DNA of 64,000 bases from Methylobacterium brachythecii (GCF_014196345.1 NZ_JACIDN010000005.1:248001-312000), one strand, 5' to 3'; positions 28,204 to 38,641 are shown, counted from the first letter of the stretch. A program made the numbers and translations. Notes: a model not told the origin generated them from the sequence alone.

Positions 28204-28488
28204 ATGCGCAAACTTGCAATCATCACAGCTGTCGTAGCAACGACCATTCCGATGCTGGCAGTCACTGCCGAGGCACGCCCCGGCCGCGGATACGGCCACT
28301 ACCATGGCGGCGGCTACGCCTATCGCGGCGGCTACCGCCGTGGCGGCATCGGCACCGGTGCTGCTGTCGGCCTGGGCATCGCCGGCCTCGCCGCCGGTGC
28401 GATCGCTGCCGGCGCCGCGCGCGACGCCTACTACCGCGACCGCTACTATGGCCGCCCGGCTTACGGCTATTACGACTACGGCTACTGA
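28204..28488 (+). CDS. Secreted Gly/Tyr-rich small protein
   Basis: A 94-residue protein. The signal peptide MRKLAIITAVVATTIPMLAVTAEA precedes a Gly/Tyr/Arg-rich stretch (GYGHYHGGGYAYRGGYRRGG), a glycine-zipper hydrophobic segment (GAAVGLGIAGLAAGAIAAG) and a Tyr-rich tail. Such proteins are widespread in Hyphomicrobiales as small envelope proteins of unknown role. GAGGGAAGG precedes the ATG at 28204. A strong terminator follows, so it is probably a single-gene transcript. Confidence 0.75.
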   Translation: MRKLAIITAVVATTIPMLAVTAEARPGRGYGHYHGGGYAYRGGYRRGGIGTGAAVGLGIAGLAAGAIAAGAARDAYYRDRYYGRPAYGYYDYGY

Positions 28489-28513
28489 GCCGAACAACAG
28501 CGTGCTCAGAAAG

Positions 28514-28542
28514 GGCGGCCGGTTCTCACCGGTCGCCTTTTT
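28514..28542 (+). terminator. Rho-independent terminator
   Basis: GGCGGCCGG pairs with CCGGTCGCC (one G-T wobble or mismatch) over a 6-nt loop, followed by five T residues. It lies 26 bp after the Gly/Tyr-rich protein stop. Confidence 0.8.
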
Positions 28543-28652
28543 CGTTTGTGCGGGCGCTCACCCGACGAATGCTCAGCCGGCTGAAAACGGTTGCATCACA
28601 ATGGCGCCTTGACCACCTTGCGCTGCATTCAGCAGGCAGGGAGAACGCGATC

Positions 28653-29171
28653 ATGCCGGTGATCGGTGCCGTCGTTGGGACGATCATGACAGGGCTCCTG
28701 TATTGGTTCATGTACGGGAACGGCATGCAGCAGATCGACCGCGTCCTCGGTGATCGCCGGAATCACAAGCTCAGGCTGAAGAGCGAGGCTAACTTCAAGG
28801 CCGCGCCCATCCGCTCGATCAAGAACCCGGCGGATGCCGTGGGCGTGCTCATGCAGCTCGTCGCGCTGGCCCGGGGCACGCCGACACCCGAGCAGGAGGC
28901 GGCGATCGAGCAGCAGATGCGCAACGTCGTCGAGCCGGACGACGATCTCGCAACCCGCTTGGTCTTCATCCGCCACGCAGCGAGCCAGGCGGCCGATGCC
29001 GAAACCGCCATCGACCAGCTCGCGCCGCTGTTGCGCGAAAAGCTGACTCCGTCCGAGCGCGACGACGTTGAACAGATGCTGGAGGCCGTCGCCGTCATTC
29101 ACCAGGGCCCGACCGACCGGCAGGAGCGTTTGATCGCGCGCACGGTCCGGGTACTGGCCGAACAGGCCTGA
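28653..29171 (+). CDS. Putative membrane-anchored TerB-like protein
   Basis: A 172-residue protein. An N-terminal hydrophobic segment (VIGAVVGTIMTGLLYWFMYG, about 3-22) is followed by a soluble all-helical domain. The pattern LVALARGTPTPEQEAAIEQQM, LREKLTPSERDDVEQML and VAVIHQGPTDRQERLI resembles the tellurite-resistance TerB/DjlA N-terminal helical fold, but this is a weak family judgement. AGGGAG lies upstream of the ATG. It stands between the terminator at 28514 and the convergent queF gene. Confidence 0.65.
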   Translation: MPVIGAVVGTIMTGLLYWFMYGNGMQQIDRVLGDRRNHKLRLKSEANFKAAPIRSIKNPADAVGVLMQLVALARGTPTPEQEAAIEQQMRNVVEPDDDLATRLVFIRHAASQAADAETAIDQLAPLLREKLTPSERDDVEQMLEAVAVIHQGPTDRQERLIARTVRVLAEQA

Positions 29172-29181
29172 GCCCGCTTCG

Positions 29182-29646
29182 CTAGCCGCGGCCCCGATAG
29201 GTCGGCACGCCCTGGTCGGGCAACCAGACGGATTTCAGCGGCTCGCCGGTCTGCCAGAACACGTCGATCGGAATGCCGCCGCGCGGATACCAGTAGCCGC
29301 CGATCCGCAGCCAGCGCGGCTCCAGGAACTCGGTCAGGCGTCGGCCGATGCCCACAGTGCAATCCTCGTGGAACGCGCCGTGGTTGCGGAACGAGCCGAG
29401 ATAGAGCTTCAGCGACTTCGATTCGACGAGCCACTCGCCCGGCACGTAATCGATGACCAGCGTTGCGAAATCCGGTTGGCCGGTCACCGGGCAAAGCGAC
29501 GTGAACTCGGGTGCGGTGAAGCGGGCGAGGTAATCCGTATCGGGATGTGGGTTCGGCACGCGGTCGAGCTGTGCGGCCTCGGGTGAAGGAGGCAACGGCG
29601 TCGACTGACCCAGTTGGCGGGCGTGAGCAGCGATGTCGTCGGTCAT
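29182..29646 (-). CDS. queF: NADPH-dependent 7-cyano-7-deazaguanine reductase (preQ1 synthase)
   Basis: A 154-residue unimodular QueF. Catalytic Cys52 lies in [12 protein letters not shown] with Asp59, the family motif [16 protein letters not shown] follows, and AFHED provides Glu94 for substrate binding. It reduces preQ0 to preQ1 for queuosine modification of tRNA. The ATG at 29646 gives the normal length; the longer in-frame start at 29715 adds an Arg/Ala-rich stretch with no family match. No other queuosine genes are in the window. It ends 10 bp from the convergent TerB-like gene. Confidence 0.95.
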   Translation of the reverse strand: MTDDIAAHARQLGQSTPLPPSPEAAQLDRVPNPHPDTDYLARFTAPEFTSLCPVTGQPDFATLVIDYVPGEWLVESKSLKLYLGSFRNHGAFHEDCTVGIGRRLTEFLEPRWLRIGGYWYPRGGIPIDVFWQTGEPLKSVWLPDQGVPTYRGRG

Positions 29647-29879
29647 GGCGAACGCTATATCCGCTGCCCGTGCGAGGCGCATCTCACGAGCGCCAGTTCG
29701 AGCCCGGAAACACACCTCCGAAGGCAGGGTGAAGTCGATAAAGATAGTTCGGCTCGAGCGAAAGATTCTTCATACCCTGCGGCGCTTGCCCGCCGCTTCG
29801 GCTTGGCGGATAAGCCGCGGCGGATGATGCCGCCATCGCCGACCGCTGCCGGTCAGGCCGCGCGCGGCGCCCGACGTAA

Positions 29880-31178
<1,299 letters not shown>

Positions 31179-31208
31179 TCGCCCTCCAGCGCTTCTTCTG
31201 CCGATAGC

Positions 31209-31246
31209 CCAACGCCCGCCTCCCCGAGAAGCGGGCGTTGGTCGTT
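31209..31246 (+). terminator. Terminator after enolase
   Basis: CCAACGCCCGC at 31209-31219 pairs exactly with GCGGGCGTTGG at 31231-31241 over an 11-nt loop, followed by the weakly T-rich TCGTTT. It is 30 bp after the eno stop. The stem is strong; the short T tract suggests partial read-through into ftsB is possible. Confidence 0.7.
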
Positions 31247-31308
31247 TGGAGGCAGCCATCTCGGCGCGCAGAAACGCTTTCTTCACCCTACGCGGCGATG
31301 GTCTCGTC

Positions 31309-31620
31309 ATGGTCATCCGCCGCCGCGTCAGAGCCGTCGTCGTGCCCGCCGTCCTCTGGACGGTGTCGGCGCTCGTGGGCGGCTATTTCCTGGTGCAGGC
31401 CGAGACCGGCAACCGCGGCATGGAAGCCAAGCGGGCGCTCAAGATCCAGGCTTTCGGCCTTAGGCAGGAACTCGCGGCCGCGAATGCCGAGCGGGCGACC
31501 TGGGAGCATCGGGTCGAACTGCTGCGCTCCGAACAGATCGACCGCGACCTGCTGGAAGAGCGCGCCCGCGTCGTGCTGGGCCGCGTCCACGCCAACGATG
31601 TCGTGATCATCGATCCTTGA
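31309..31620 (+). CDS. Septum formation initiator family protein (FtsB/DivIC-like)
   Basis: A 103-residue bitopic membrane protein: a short basic N-terminus (VIRRRVR), one transmembrane helix (VVVPAVLWTVSALVGGYFLV, about 10-29), then a coiled coil (ALKIQAFGLRQELAAANAERAT) and a short C-terminal domain. Length and order match FtsB, which joins FtsL and FtsQ in the divisome. The ATG at 31309 is preferred; a longer frame from 31246 adds 21 residues and overlaps the eno terminator. No strong ribosome-binding site is visible. Its place between eno and pdhA is typical. Confidence 0.85.
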   Translation: MVIRRRVRAVVVPAVLWTVSALVGGYFLVQAETGNRGMEAKRALKIQAFGLRQELAAANAERATWEHRVELLRSEQIDRDLLEERARVVLGRVHANDVVIIDP

Positions 31621-31835
31621 CGATAGGCGCCATGCCGTGTGCCGTGGAGGCGCCCGGCATCATTTTGCATTTTGAATAATCTCAGGCTTCGCAGGATCGT
31701 TCCGCTTTGTCCCGGGAGGGCCGGCGCCCCGACGAAACCCTGCTGCAGATTAAGCGCGGCAGGGGGTTAGACCCTCGCTTTCCACCGCGCCGCGCTCTAG
31801 AACGCCCTCGAAACACGAGTTTCGGGAGGTCGCCG

Positions 31836-32885
31836 ATGGCAGCAGGCAGGAATGCGAGGAAGGCCGCGTCCAAGGCGGACGCGCCCGAGCACAAGCCGGC
31901 GCCGAACATCCCGCAATTCACCAAGGACGAGGATCTCCACGCCTATCGCGAGATGCTCCTGATCCGCCGCTTCGAGGAGAAGGCGGGCCAGCTCTACGGC
32001 ATGGGCCTCATCGGTGGCTTCTGCCACCTCTATATCGGCCAAGAGGCCGTCGTGGTCGGCCTTCAGATGGCTTCGACCGACGGCGACCAGGTCATCACCG
32101 GATACCGCGACCACGGCCACATGCTGGCCTGCGGCATGGACGCCAAGGGCGTCATGGCCGAGCTCACCGGCCGCCAGGGCGGCTACAGCCGCGGCAAGGG
32201 CGGCTCGATGCACATGTTCTCGCGCGAGAAGCAGTTCTTCGGCGGCCACGGCATCGTCGGCGCGCAGGTCTCGCTCGGCACCGGCCTCGCCTTCGCCGAC
32301 GCCTACACGAAGAACGGCAAGGTGAGCTTCACCTATATGGGCGACGGCGCGGCCAACCAGGGCCAGGTCTACGAGAGCTTCAACATGGCGGCTCTCTGGA
32401 AGCTGCCGGTCGTCTACGTGATCGAGAACAACCGCTACGCCATGGGCACCTCGGTGGCCCGCGCCTCGGCCCAGACGGATTTCTCCAAGCGCGGCCTGTC
32501 CTTCGGCATTCCCGGCGAGCAGGTCGACGGCATGGATGTCCGCACGGTACGCGAGGCCGCGATCCGCGCCGTCGAACATGCCCGCTCGGGGCAGGGGCCC
32601 TACATCCTCGAGATGCAGACCTACCGCTACCGCGGCCACTCCATGTCCGACCCGGCCAAGTACCGGTCGAAGGACGAGGTCTCGAAGATGCGCGACGAGC
32701 ACGACCCGATCGAGATGGTGCGCAAGCGCCTGATCGAGGCGCACGGCGTCTCCGAGGCGGACCTCAAGGCCAAGGACGCCGAGATCCGCGAGATCGTCAA
32801 CGAATCCGCCGACTTCGCCACGAACGATCCCGAGCCCGATCCCAAGGAGCTCTGGACGGACATCCTGCTGGAGGCCCGCGCCTGA
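31836..32885 (+). CDS. pdhA: Pyruvate dehydrogenase E1 component, alpha subunit
   Basis: A 349-residue PDH E1-alpha. An Ala/Lys-rich lead is followed by EMLLIRRFEEKAGQLYGMG and GGFCHLYIGQEAVVVGL. The thiamine diphosphate motif starts YMGDGAANQGQ and ends VIENN about 30 residues later. The phosphorylation-loop region reads YRYRGHSMSDPAKYR. It decarboxylates pyruvate with the E1-beta subunit. GGGAGG lies before the ATG at 31836, which opens the pdh operon. Confidence 0.97.
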   Translation: MAAGRNARKAASKADAPEHKPAPNIPQFTKDEDLHAYREMLLIRRFEEKAGQLYGMGLIGGFCHLYIGQEAVVVGLQMASTDGDQVITGYRDHGHMLACGMDAKGVMAELTGRQGGYSRGKGGSMHMFSREKQFFGGHGIVGAQVSLGTGLAFADAYTKNGKVSFTYMGDGAANQGQVYESFNMAALWKLPVVYVIENNRYAMGTSVARASAQTDFSKRGLSFGIPGEQVDGMDVRTVREAAIRAVEHARSGQGPYILEMQTYRYRGHSMSDPAKYRSKDEVSKMRDEHDPIEMVRKRLIEAHGVSEADLKAKDAEIREIVNESADFATNDPEPDPKELWTDILLEARA

Positions 32886-32939
32886 GCTCAGCTCGGCCGA
32901 CCGACCAACCCACGAGACCGGATCGATAGAGCAGCGTCC

Positions 32940-34352
32940 ATGGCGACCGACATCCTGATGCCCGCCCTCTCGCCCACCATGGAGGAGGGCAAGCTCGCCA
33001 AGTGGCTCAAGAAGGAGGGCGACGCGGTCAAGTCCGGCGACATCCTCGCCGAGATCGAGACCGACAAGGCGACCATGGAGGTCGAGGCGATCGACGAGGG
33101 CGTGCTCGCCAAGATCCTGGTCCCGGACGGCACAGAGAACGTCGCCGTCAACACGCCGATCGCGATCATCGCTGCCGAGGGCGAGGACGTCTCCGAGGCG
33201 GCAGCCGGCGGTGGCAAGCCGAAGTCGAACGGCCAGGCCGCACCGGAAGCCGAGAAGGCTCCCGCCGAAGCGAAGTCCTCTGAGGACGCGCCGAAAGCGC
33301 CCGCCGCACCCGCCACGGTGACCAGCAAGGCCTCCGAGCCCGTGACGGACGAGTTCCCGGCCGACACGCCGATGGCCTCGATGACCGTGCGCGAGGCCCT
33401 GCGCGATGCCATGGCCGAGGAGATGCGCAAGAACGAGAGCGTCTTCGTGATGGGCGAAGAGGTCGCCGAGTATCAGGGCGCCTACAAGATCACGCAGGGG
33501 CTGCTGCAGGAATTCGGCGCCCGCCGCGTCGTCGACACGCCGATCACCGAGCACGGCTTCGCCGGCATCGCGGTGGGCGCGGCCTTCTCCGGGCTGCGGC
33601 CGATCTGCGAGTTCATGACCTTCAACTTCGCCATGCAGGCGATCGACCACATCATCAACTCGGCGGCCAAGACGCTCTACATGTCCGGCGGCCAACTCGG
33701 CTGCCCAATCGTGTTCCGCGGTCCCAACGGCGCCGCCGCCCGCGTCGGCGCCCAGCACAGCCACGACTACTCGGCCTGGTACTCGAACGTGCCCGGCCTG
33801 AAGGTGGTGGCGCCCTACACGGCCGCCGATGCCAAGGGCCTGCTCAAGGCCGCGATCCGCGACCCCAACCCGGTGATCTTCCTCGAGAACGAGATCCTGT
33901 ACGGCCAGAGCTTCCCGGTGCCGCAACTCGACGATTTCGTGCTGCCGATCGGCAAGGCGAAGGTCCACCGGCCGGGCAAGGACGTGACCCTCGTCTCCTT
34001 CTCCATCGGTATGACCTACGCGCTCAAGGCCGCGCAGGCGCTGGCCGAGGAGGGTATCGAAGCCGAGGTGATCGACCTGCGCACGCTGCGCCCGATGGAC
34101 AGCGCCACCATCGTCGAATCCGTGAAGAAGACCGGCCGCTGCGTCACCGTGGAGGAAGGGTTCCCGCAGAGCGGCATCGGCGCCGAGATCGTGGCCCGCC
34201 TCATGGCCGACGCCTTCGACTATCTCGACGCGCCGGTGCTGCGCGTGACCGGCAAGGACGTGCCGATGCCGTATGCCGCAAACCTCGAGAAGCTCGCCCT
34301 GCCGAGCGTGGCGGAAGTGATCGAGGCGGCGAAGGCCGTTTGCTACAAGTAA
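32940..34352 (+). CDS. pdhB: Pyruvate dehydrogenase E1 component, beta subunit with N-terminal lipoyl domain
   Basis: A 470-residue fusion. Residues 1-80 are a lipoyl domain ([20 protein letters not shown]; lipoyl Lys43 in [13 protein letters not shown]). An Ala/Pro/Glu-rich linker spans about 80-140, then comes the transketolase-like E1-beta domain ([22 protein letters not shown]). A lipoylated E1-beta is characteristic of alphaproteobacteria and is absent from E. coli or mitochondrial E1-beta. It starts 54 bp after pdhA. Confidence 0.96.
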   Translation: MATDILMPALSPTMEEGKLAKWLKKEGDAVKSGDILAEIETDKATMEVEAIDEGVLAKILVPDGTENVAVNTPIAIIAAEGEDVSEAAAGGGKPKSNGQAAPEAEKAPAEAKSSEDAPKAPAAPATVTSKASEPVTDEFPADTPMASMTVREALRDAMAEEMRKNESVFVMGEEVAEYQGAYKITQGLLQEFGARRVVDTPITEHGFAGIAVGAAFSGLRPICEFMTFNFAMQAIDHIINSAAKTLYMSGGQLGCPIVFRGPNGAAARVGAQHSHDYSAWYSNVPGLKVVAPYTAADAKGLLKAAIRDPNPVIFLENEILYGQSFPVPQLDDFVLPIGKAKVHRPGKDVTLVSFSIGMTYALKAAQALAEEGIEAEVIDLRTLRPMDSATIVESVKKTGRCVTVEEGFPQSGIGAEIVARLMADAFDYLDAPVLRVTGKDVPMPYAANLEKLALPSVAEVIEAAKAVCYK

Positions 34353-34410
34353 TGCGGGTCGTTGCCCGGCACCCCTCACATCTCTGAAGCGGAACGCAAG
34401 GCCGCATGTC

Positions 34411-34686
34411 ATGAGCAAGGATTTCGCCGAACTCGCCATCCCCCCGGACGCCGTTGAACGAGGCGGCGTCGAGGTGCTCCGCGCCGCCGTCGTCGACGGT
34501 GCCGTGAGCTTGGCGCTCCGTCGTTCCTTCGACGATCCGGCGACCTGGGGCCGGCTGCTGATCGACCTCGCCCGTCAGGCTGCACGCACCTACGCGCTGG
34601 AGACGGACATGTCGGAGGAGGAAGCCTTCGAGCGCATTCGCGCCGGGATGGAGGCCGAGAGCCTCGACCCGGACAGCTTCAACTGA
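34411..34686 (+). CDS. DUF5076 domain-containing protein
   Basis: A 91-residue acidic protein with the DUF5076 pattern (LAIPPDAVERGGVEVLRA, ALRRSFDDPATWGRLLIDLA, MSEEEAFERIRAGMEAE). Members sit in alphaproteobacterial pdh operons between pdhB and pdhC, as here, but have no known activity. It is too small to be an enzyme of the complex; a role in assembly or regulation is inference. It is 58 bp after pdhB and 27 bp before pdhC. Confidence 0.88.
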   Translation: MSKDFAELAIPPDAVERGGVEVLRAAVVDGAVSLALRRSFDDPATWGRLLIDLARQAARTYALETDMSEEEAFERIRAGMEAESLDPDSFN

Positions 34687-34713
34687 CCGACCGCACGGGA
34701 CCCTGGAAACGCA

Positions 34714-36114
34714 ATGCCGATCAACGTCCTGATGCCCGCCCTGTCTCCGACCATGGAAAAGGGCAATCTCGCCAAGTGGCTCAAGAAGGAGGGCGATGCG
34801 GTCAAGTCCGGCGACGTGCTCGCCGAGATCGAGACCGACAAGGCCACCATGGAGGTCGAAGCAGTCGACGAGGGCGTGCTCGCCAAGATCGTCGTGCCCG
34901 AGGGCACCGCCGACGTGCCGGTCAATGACCTGATCGCTCTGATCGCGGGTGACGGCGAGGACCCGAAGAGCGTGAGCGCGCCGTCTGGGGACGCGCCGAA
35001 GACGAAGGAGGCTCCCGCGGCCGCGCCCGAGCCCAAGACGGCCTCCGCCGAGACCGCTCAGCCTGCCGATGCTCGGGTGAATGAGGCGCCCGAAGGCGCG
35101 AAGCCGAACGGTGCCACGCAGCCTGCTGCGCGCGCTGAGGGCGAACGGGTCTTCGCCTCACCGCTCGCACGTCGGATCGCGGCCCAGGAGGGCGTCGATC
35201 TGTTCGCAGTCAGCGGCTCCGGCCCGCGTGGCCGCATCATCGAGCGCGACGTGCGCGAGGCGGCCAAGAGCGGCACCGGCAAGGCTCCGGCGAAGGCCGC
35301 CTCCGCGAACTCGGATGCCAAGGCTGCGCCGGCCGCCAAGCCGGCTGCGGGGGGAGGGGGTGTCCAGCCCCTCGGCCTTGATCAGGTCCGCGGCTACTTC
35401 AGCAAGGATGCCTATGAGGAAGTGCCCCTCGACGGCATGCGCAAGACGATCGCGCGCCGGCTCACCGAGGCGATGCAGATCGCCCCGCACTTCTTCCTCA
35501 CGGTCGACTGCCGGATCGATGCCCTGCTCGCCCTGCGCACGCAGATCAACGACAGCGCCCCCAAGGACAAGGACGGCAAGGCGGCGTTCAAGCTCTCGGT
35601 GAACGACTTCATCATCAAGGCGATGGGCCTCGCGCTGATGCGCGTGCCGGACGCCAACGCGGTCTTCGCCGAGGACCGTGTTCTGAAGTTCAACAATGCC
35701 GAGGTCGGCGTCGCGGTGGCCATCGATGGCGGCCTGTTCACCCCGGTCATTCGCAAGGCCGACCAGAAGACGCTCTCGACCATCTCCAACGAGATGAAGG
35801 ATTTCGCGGCCCGCGCGCGTGCCAAGAAGCTCAAGCCCGAGGAGTACCAGGGCGGCGTTACCTCGGTGTCCAATCTCGGCATGTTCGGGATGAAGCACTT
35901 CACCGCGGTGATCAATCCTCCGCAATCCTCGATCCTGGCCGTCGGCGCCGGCGAGAAGCGCATCGTCGTCGGCAAGGACGACCAGCCGGTCGTCGCGCAG
36001 GTGATGACGGTGACGCTGTCCTGTGATCACCGCGTCATGGACGGGGCGCTGGGGGCTGAGCTGCTGTCGGCATTCCAGGGGCTGATCGAGCGTCCGATGG
36101 GGATGCTGGTGTGA
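34714..36114 (+). CDS. pdhC: Pyruvate dehydrogenase E2 (dihydrolipoamide acetyltransferase)
   Basis: A 466-residue E2. The N-terminal lipoyl domain nearly repeats that of pdhB ([33 protein letters not shown]). A long Ala/Pro linker follows, then a peripheral-subunit-binding domain near 148-185 (FASPLARRIAAQEGVDLFAV, GPRGRIIERDV). The acetyltransferase core ends with SCDHRVMDGALGAELL, holding the catalytic His and Asp. It transfers the acetyl group to CoA and forms the core of the complex. Only one lipoyl domain is present. A repeat-flanked DUF559 gene follows instead of lpd directly. Confidence 0.96.
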   Translation: MPINVLMPALSPTMEKGNLAKWLKKEGDAVKSGDVLAEIETDKATMEVEAVDEGVLAKIVVPEGTADVPVNDLIALIAGDGEDPKSVSAPSGDAPKTKEAPAAAPEPKTASAETAQPADARVNEAPEGAKPNGATQPAARAEGERVFASPLARRIAAQEGVDLFAVSGSGPRGRIIERDVREAAKSGTGKAPAKAASANSDAKAAPAAKPAAGGGGVQPLGLDQVRGYFSKDAYEEVPLDGMRKTIARRLTEAMQIAPHFFLTVDCRIDALLALRTQINDSAPKDKDGKAAFKLSVNDFIIKAMGLALMRVPDANAVFAEDRVLKFNNAEVGVAVAIDGGLFTPVIRKADQKTLSTISNEMKDFAARARAKKLKPEEYQGGVTSVSNLGMFGMKHFTAVINPPQSSILAVGAGEKRIVVGKDDQPVVAQVMTVTLSCDHRVMDGALGAELLSAFQGLIERPMGMLV

Positions 36115-36130
36115 GGGGCATCGCCGCTGA

Positions 36131-36167
36131 TCCCCTCCCCCTTGCGGGGAGGGGTAGGGGTGGGGGT
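36131..36167 (+). repeat. Left inverted repeat flanking the DUF559 gene
   Basis: A 37-bp G/C-rich unit starting TCCCCTCCCCCTTGCGGGG and ending GGTGGGGGT, 17 bp after the pdhC stop. Its reverse complement recurs at 36606-36643 with one inserted base. The two face each other around the DUF559 coding region like terminal inverted repeats. Confidence 0.85.
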
Positions 36168-36200
36168 CCAACCGCAAGCCGGCGCCAGCTTGGAAGCCAG

Positions 36201-36659
36201 ATGCCCTGGTCGAAGCCTCCCTCGAAGTCCATCGCTCCGAACGCAGCCAAGCACGCCAAGACGCTTCGCCGGACACTGACGGAGCCCGAGAAGCGGCTTT
36301 GGTGGCACCTCCGGCATCGTCTTCCGGTCGTAGCAACGCATTTCCGCAGGCAGGTCCCGATCGAGACTTACATTGCCGACTTCTGCTGCCTCTCCCACCG
36401 ACTGATTATCGAGGTCGATGGCAATCAGCACGGCTTCGAGCGGCAGACGGCTTACGACGAACGGCGGACAGCCGCTCTCGAACGATGCGGTTATCGTGTC
36501 CTGCGTTTTTCCAATCGAGACGTGATGCGCGAGATCGACGGCGTTCTCGCAACCATCGCAACAGCGCTGGCGGTCACGTCGGCCGACACCGCCTTCTCTG
36601 GAACCACCCCCACCCCTGACCCCTCCCCGCAAGGGGGAGGGGAATCGGCGGAGCCTTGA
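36201..36659 (+). CDS. DUF559 endonuclease-domain (Vsr-like) protein within the pdh operon
   Basis: A 152-residue protein of the DUF559 family, related to very-short-patch-repair-type nucleases. AKTLRRTLTEPEKRLWWHLR leads into the fold, the PD-(D/E)xK-like acidic residues are Asp60 (YIADF) and Glu71/Asp73 (IIEVDGNQH, with Gln76-His77), then YRVLRFSNRDVM. The last residues (TPTPDPSPQGGG) are encoded by the right-hand repeat. The ATG at 36201 is chosen; a GTG at 36111 overlapping the pdhC stop would translate the left repeat. It abuts lpd as TGAATG. Nuclease activity is likely from the motifs but the biological role is unknown. Confidence 0.85.
   Translation: MPWSKPPSKSIAPNAAKHAKTLRRTLTEPEKRLWWHLRHRLPVVATHFRRQVPIETYIADFCCLSHRLIIEVDGNQHGFERQTAYDERRTAALERCGYRVLRFSNRDVMREIDGVLATIATALAVTSADTAFSGTTPTPDPSPQGGGESAEP
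36606..36643 (-). repeat. Right inverted repeat flanking the DUF559 gene
   Basis: A 38-bp unit, the reverse complement of 36131-36167 apart from one extra base (CCCTGACCCC against CCCTACCCC). It forms the 3' end of the DUF559 reading frame and stops 16 bp before the lpd start, leaving the lpd ribosome-binding site (GCGGAG) just outside. Confidence 0.85.
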
Positions 36660-38081
36660 ATGTCCGACAGCTACGACGTCCTCATCATCGGTGCCGGCCC
36701 CGGCGGCTACGTCACGGCGATCCGCGCCGCACAACTCGGCTTCAAGACGGCGGTGGTCGACCGCGAGCATCTCGGCGGCATCTGCCTGAACTGGGGGTGC
36801 ATCCCCACCAAGGCGCTGCTGCGCTCGGCTGAGATCTACCACTACATGCAGCATGCCGGGGATTACGGGCTCTCGGCCAAGGAGGTCACCTTCGACACGG
36901 CGGCCATCGTCAAGCGTTCGCGCGGCGTCTCAGGCCGTCTCAATGGCGGCGTCGGCATGCTGCTCAAGAAGAACAAGGTCGACGTGATCTGGGGCGAGGC
37001 GGCGATCGACGCGCCCGGCAAGGTCACCGTCAAGGAGACGAAGCGCGCCGAGGCGCCGAAAGGCGCCAAGGGTGCCGGCAGCTACCTGGCCAAGCACATC
37101 ATCGTCGCCACGGGTGCCCGCCCGCGCGCGCTGCCTGGCATCGAGCCCGACAAGAAGCAGATCTGGACCTACTACGAGGCCATGGTGCCCGAGAGCATGC
37201 CGAAATCGCTGCTCGTGATGGGCTCGGGCGCCATCGGCATCGAGTTCGCCTCGTTCTACCGCACAATGGGCGCCGAGGTGACGGTGATCGAGCTGCTGCC
37301 GCAGATCCTGCCGGTGGAGGATGCCGAGATCGCCGGCCTCGCCCGCAAGCGCTTCGAGAAGCAGGGCATCAAGATCCTGACGAGCGCCAAGGTGACGAAG
37401 GTCGAGAAAGGCGCGAATTCCGTCACCGCCACGATCGAGGACGACAAGGGCAAGACGCAGCAGCTGACGGCCGAAAAGCTGATTTCGGCGGTCGGCGTCG
37501 TCGGCAACATCGACAATCTCGGCCTGGAGAAGCTCGGCGTGAAGATCGACCGCGGCATCGTCGTCACGGACGGGCTCGGGCGCACCAACGTGCCGGGCAT
37601 CTACGCCATCGGCGACGTCGCCGGCCCGCCGATGCTGGCCCACAAGGCAGAGCACGAGGGCGTCATCTGCATCGAGACCATCAAGGGCCTGCACACCCAT
37701 CCGATGGACAAGGCCAAGATCCCGGGCTGCACCTATTGCCAGCCGCAGATCGCCAGTGTGGGCCTCACCGAGGCCAAGGCCAAGGAAAAGGGTTTTTCCG
37801 TGAAGGTCGGCCGCTTCCCCTTCGCCGGCAACGGCAAGGCCATCGCGCTCGGCGAGCCGGATGGGCTGATCAAGACGGTGTTCGACGCCAAGACCGGCCA
37901 GCTCCTCGGCGCGCACATGGTCGGCGCGGAAGTCACCGAGCTGATCCAGGGCTACGTCGTGGCCATGAACCTGGAGACCACCGAGGAAGAGCTGATGCAC
38001 ACGGTCTTCCCGCATCCGACGCTCAGCGAGATGATGCACGAGAGCGTGCTGGATGCGTACGGCAAGGTGATCCACAGCTGA
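36660..38081 (+). CDS. lpdA: Dihydrolipoyl dehydrogenase (E3)
   Basis: A 473-residue FAD-dependent E3. The N-terminal dinucleotide motif is IIGAGPGGY, and the redox-active disulfide is Cys42/Cys47 in GGICLNWGCIPTK. The second nucleotide-binding motif is VMGSGAIGIEFASF, FAD is contacted by YAIGDVAGPPMLAHKAEHEG, and the C-terminal HTVFPHPTLSE holds the catalytic His-Pro-His-Pro. It reoxidises lipoamide of the pdh complex. Its ATG follows the DUF559 stop without a gap. No lipA or lipB follows it here. Confidence 0.97.
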   Translation: MSDSYDVLIIGAGPGGYVTAIRAAQLGFKTAVVDREHLGGICLNWGCIPTKALLRSAEIYHYMQHAGDYGLSAKEVTFDTAAIVKRSRGVSGRLNGGVGMLLKKNKVDVIWGEAAIDAPGKVTVKETKRAEAPKGAKGAGSYLAKHIIVATGARPRALPGIEPDKKQIWTYYEAMVPESMPKSLLVMGSGAIGIEFASFYRTMGAEVTVIELLPQILPVEDAEIAGLARKRFEKQGIKILTSAKVTKVEKGANSVTATIEDDKGKTQQLTAEKLISAVGVVGNIDNLGLEKLGVKIDRGIVVTDGLGRTNVPGIYAIGDVAGPPMLAHKAEHEGVICIETIKGLHTHPMDKAKIPGCTYCQPQIASVGLTEAKAKEKGFSVKVGRFPFAGNGKAIALGEPDGLIKTVFDAKTGQLLGAHMVGAEVTELIQGYVVAMNLETTEEELMHTVFPHPTLSEMMHESVLDAYGKVIHS

Positions 38082-38139
38082 GACCCGGGCCGGATCTCAG
38101 GCACGTCGTCTGTCGAAACGGCCGGGCGGCGTCGCGCCG

Positions 38140-38475
38140 TCAGGCGAAAGCGGCCGGACGCACCGAGCGGATCAGGCGGAAGAACGCGCCCTTCGCGCGG
38201 CCCGTGCTGCGGCCATCCTCGGCAGCCGATGGTTCGGCCTCCGCCGTGTCGGTGTCGACCAGATCGTCCTGACGATACTGCGCGAGCGCATCCGCCACGA
38301 TGTCCGGAATCGGGTGGTCGCATTCTTCGAGAAGGAGCGATGCCTTTTCGAGTGCATCGCCCTTTTCGGGGCAGAACGCACCGCTCGCGAGTCCCTCCGT
38401 CAGCAGCTGATCGGCCAAAGTCGATGCCAGCGAACTGACCGTCGCGAGACGGCTCTGCTGAATATCAATCTCCAC
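38140..38475 (-). CDS. Hypothetical protein
   Basis: I do not recognise this 111-residue protein. VEIDIQQSRLATVSSLASTL begins a helical region, ASLLLEECDHPIPDIVADAL follows, and the C-terminus is basic. The GTG at 38475 is preferred because AGGAGAGG lies 7 nt upstream; an in-frame ATG at 38571 would add 32 residues and has no ribosome-binding site. It converges on lpd with 58 bp between the stops. There is no membrane segment or signal peptide. Confidence 0.6.
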   Translation of the reverse strand: MEIDIQQSRLATVSSLASTLADQLLTEGLASGAFCPEKGDALEKASLLLEECDHPIPDIVADALAQYRQDDLVDTDTAEAEPSAAEDGRSTGRAKGAFFRLIRSVRPAAFA

Positions 38476-38601
38476 CGGCCCACCTCTCCTTACGCGAACT
38501 CTGCGGCCTCCAGCCAAAAAGTCGTCCAAAACGAAATCCAGCGGCAGCAACGCCAAAGACTCACGAGTCAATCACGACAATTGTTGGGCATCATCCAGAA
38601 T

Positions 38602-38641
38602 CTCTGCGGGCCGGCGGATATGTTTCCACCGGCCCGCAGAG
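38602..38641. terminator. Hairpin downstream of the small secreted protein gene
   Basis: CTCTGCGGGCCGG (38602-38614) and its exact complement (38629-38641) pair over a 14-nt loop. It is 34 bp beyond the stop of the minus-strand small secreted protein gene at 38675, in the position of a terminator. No long T-run follows. Confidence 0.55.

Noticed and set aside
31797..34439. 880-codon minus frame opposite pdhA/pdhB
   Set aside because: Low-complexity His/Arg/Leu/Gly content and no recognisable domain.
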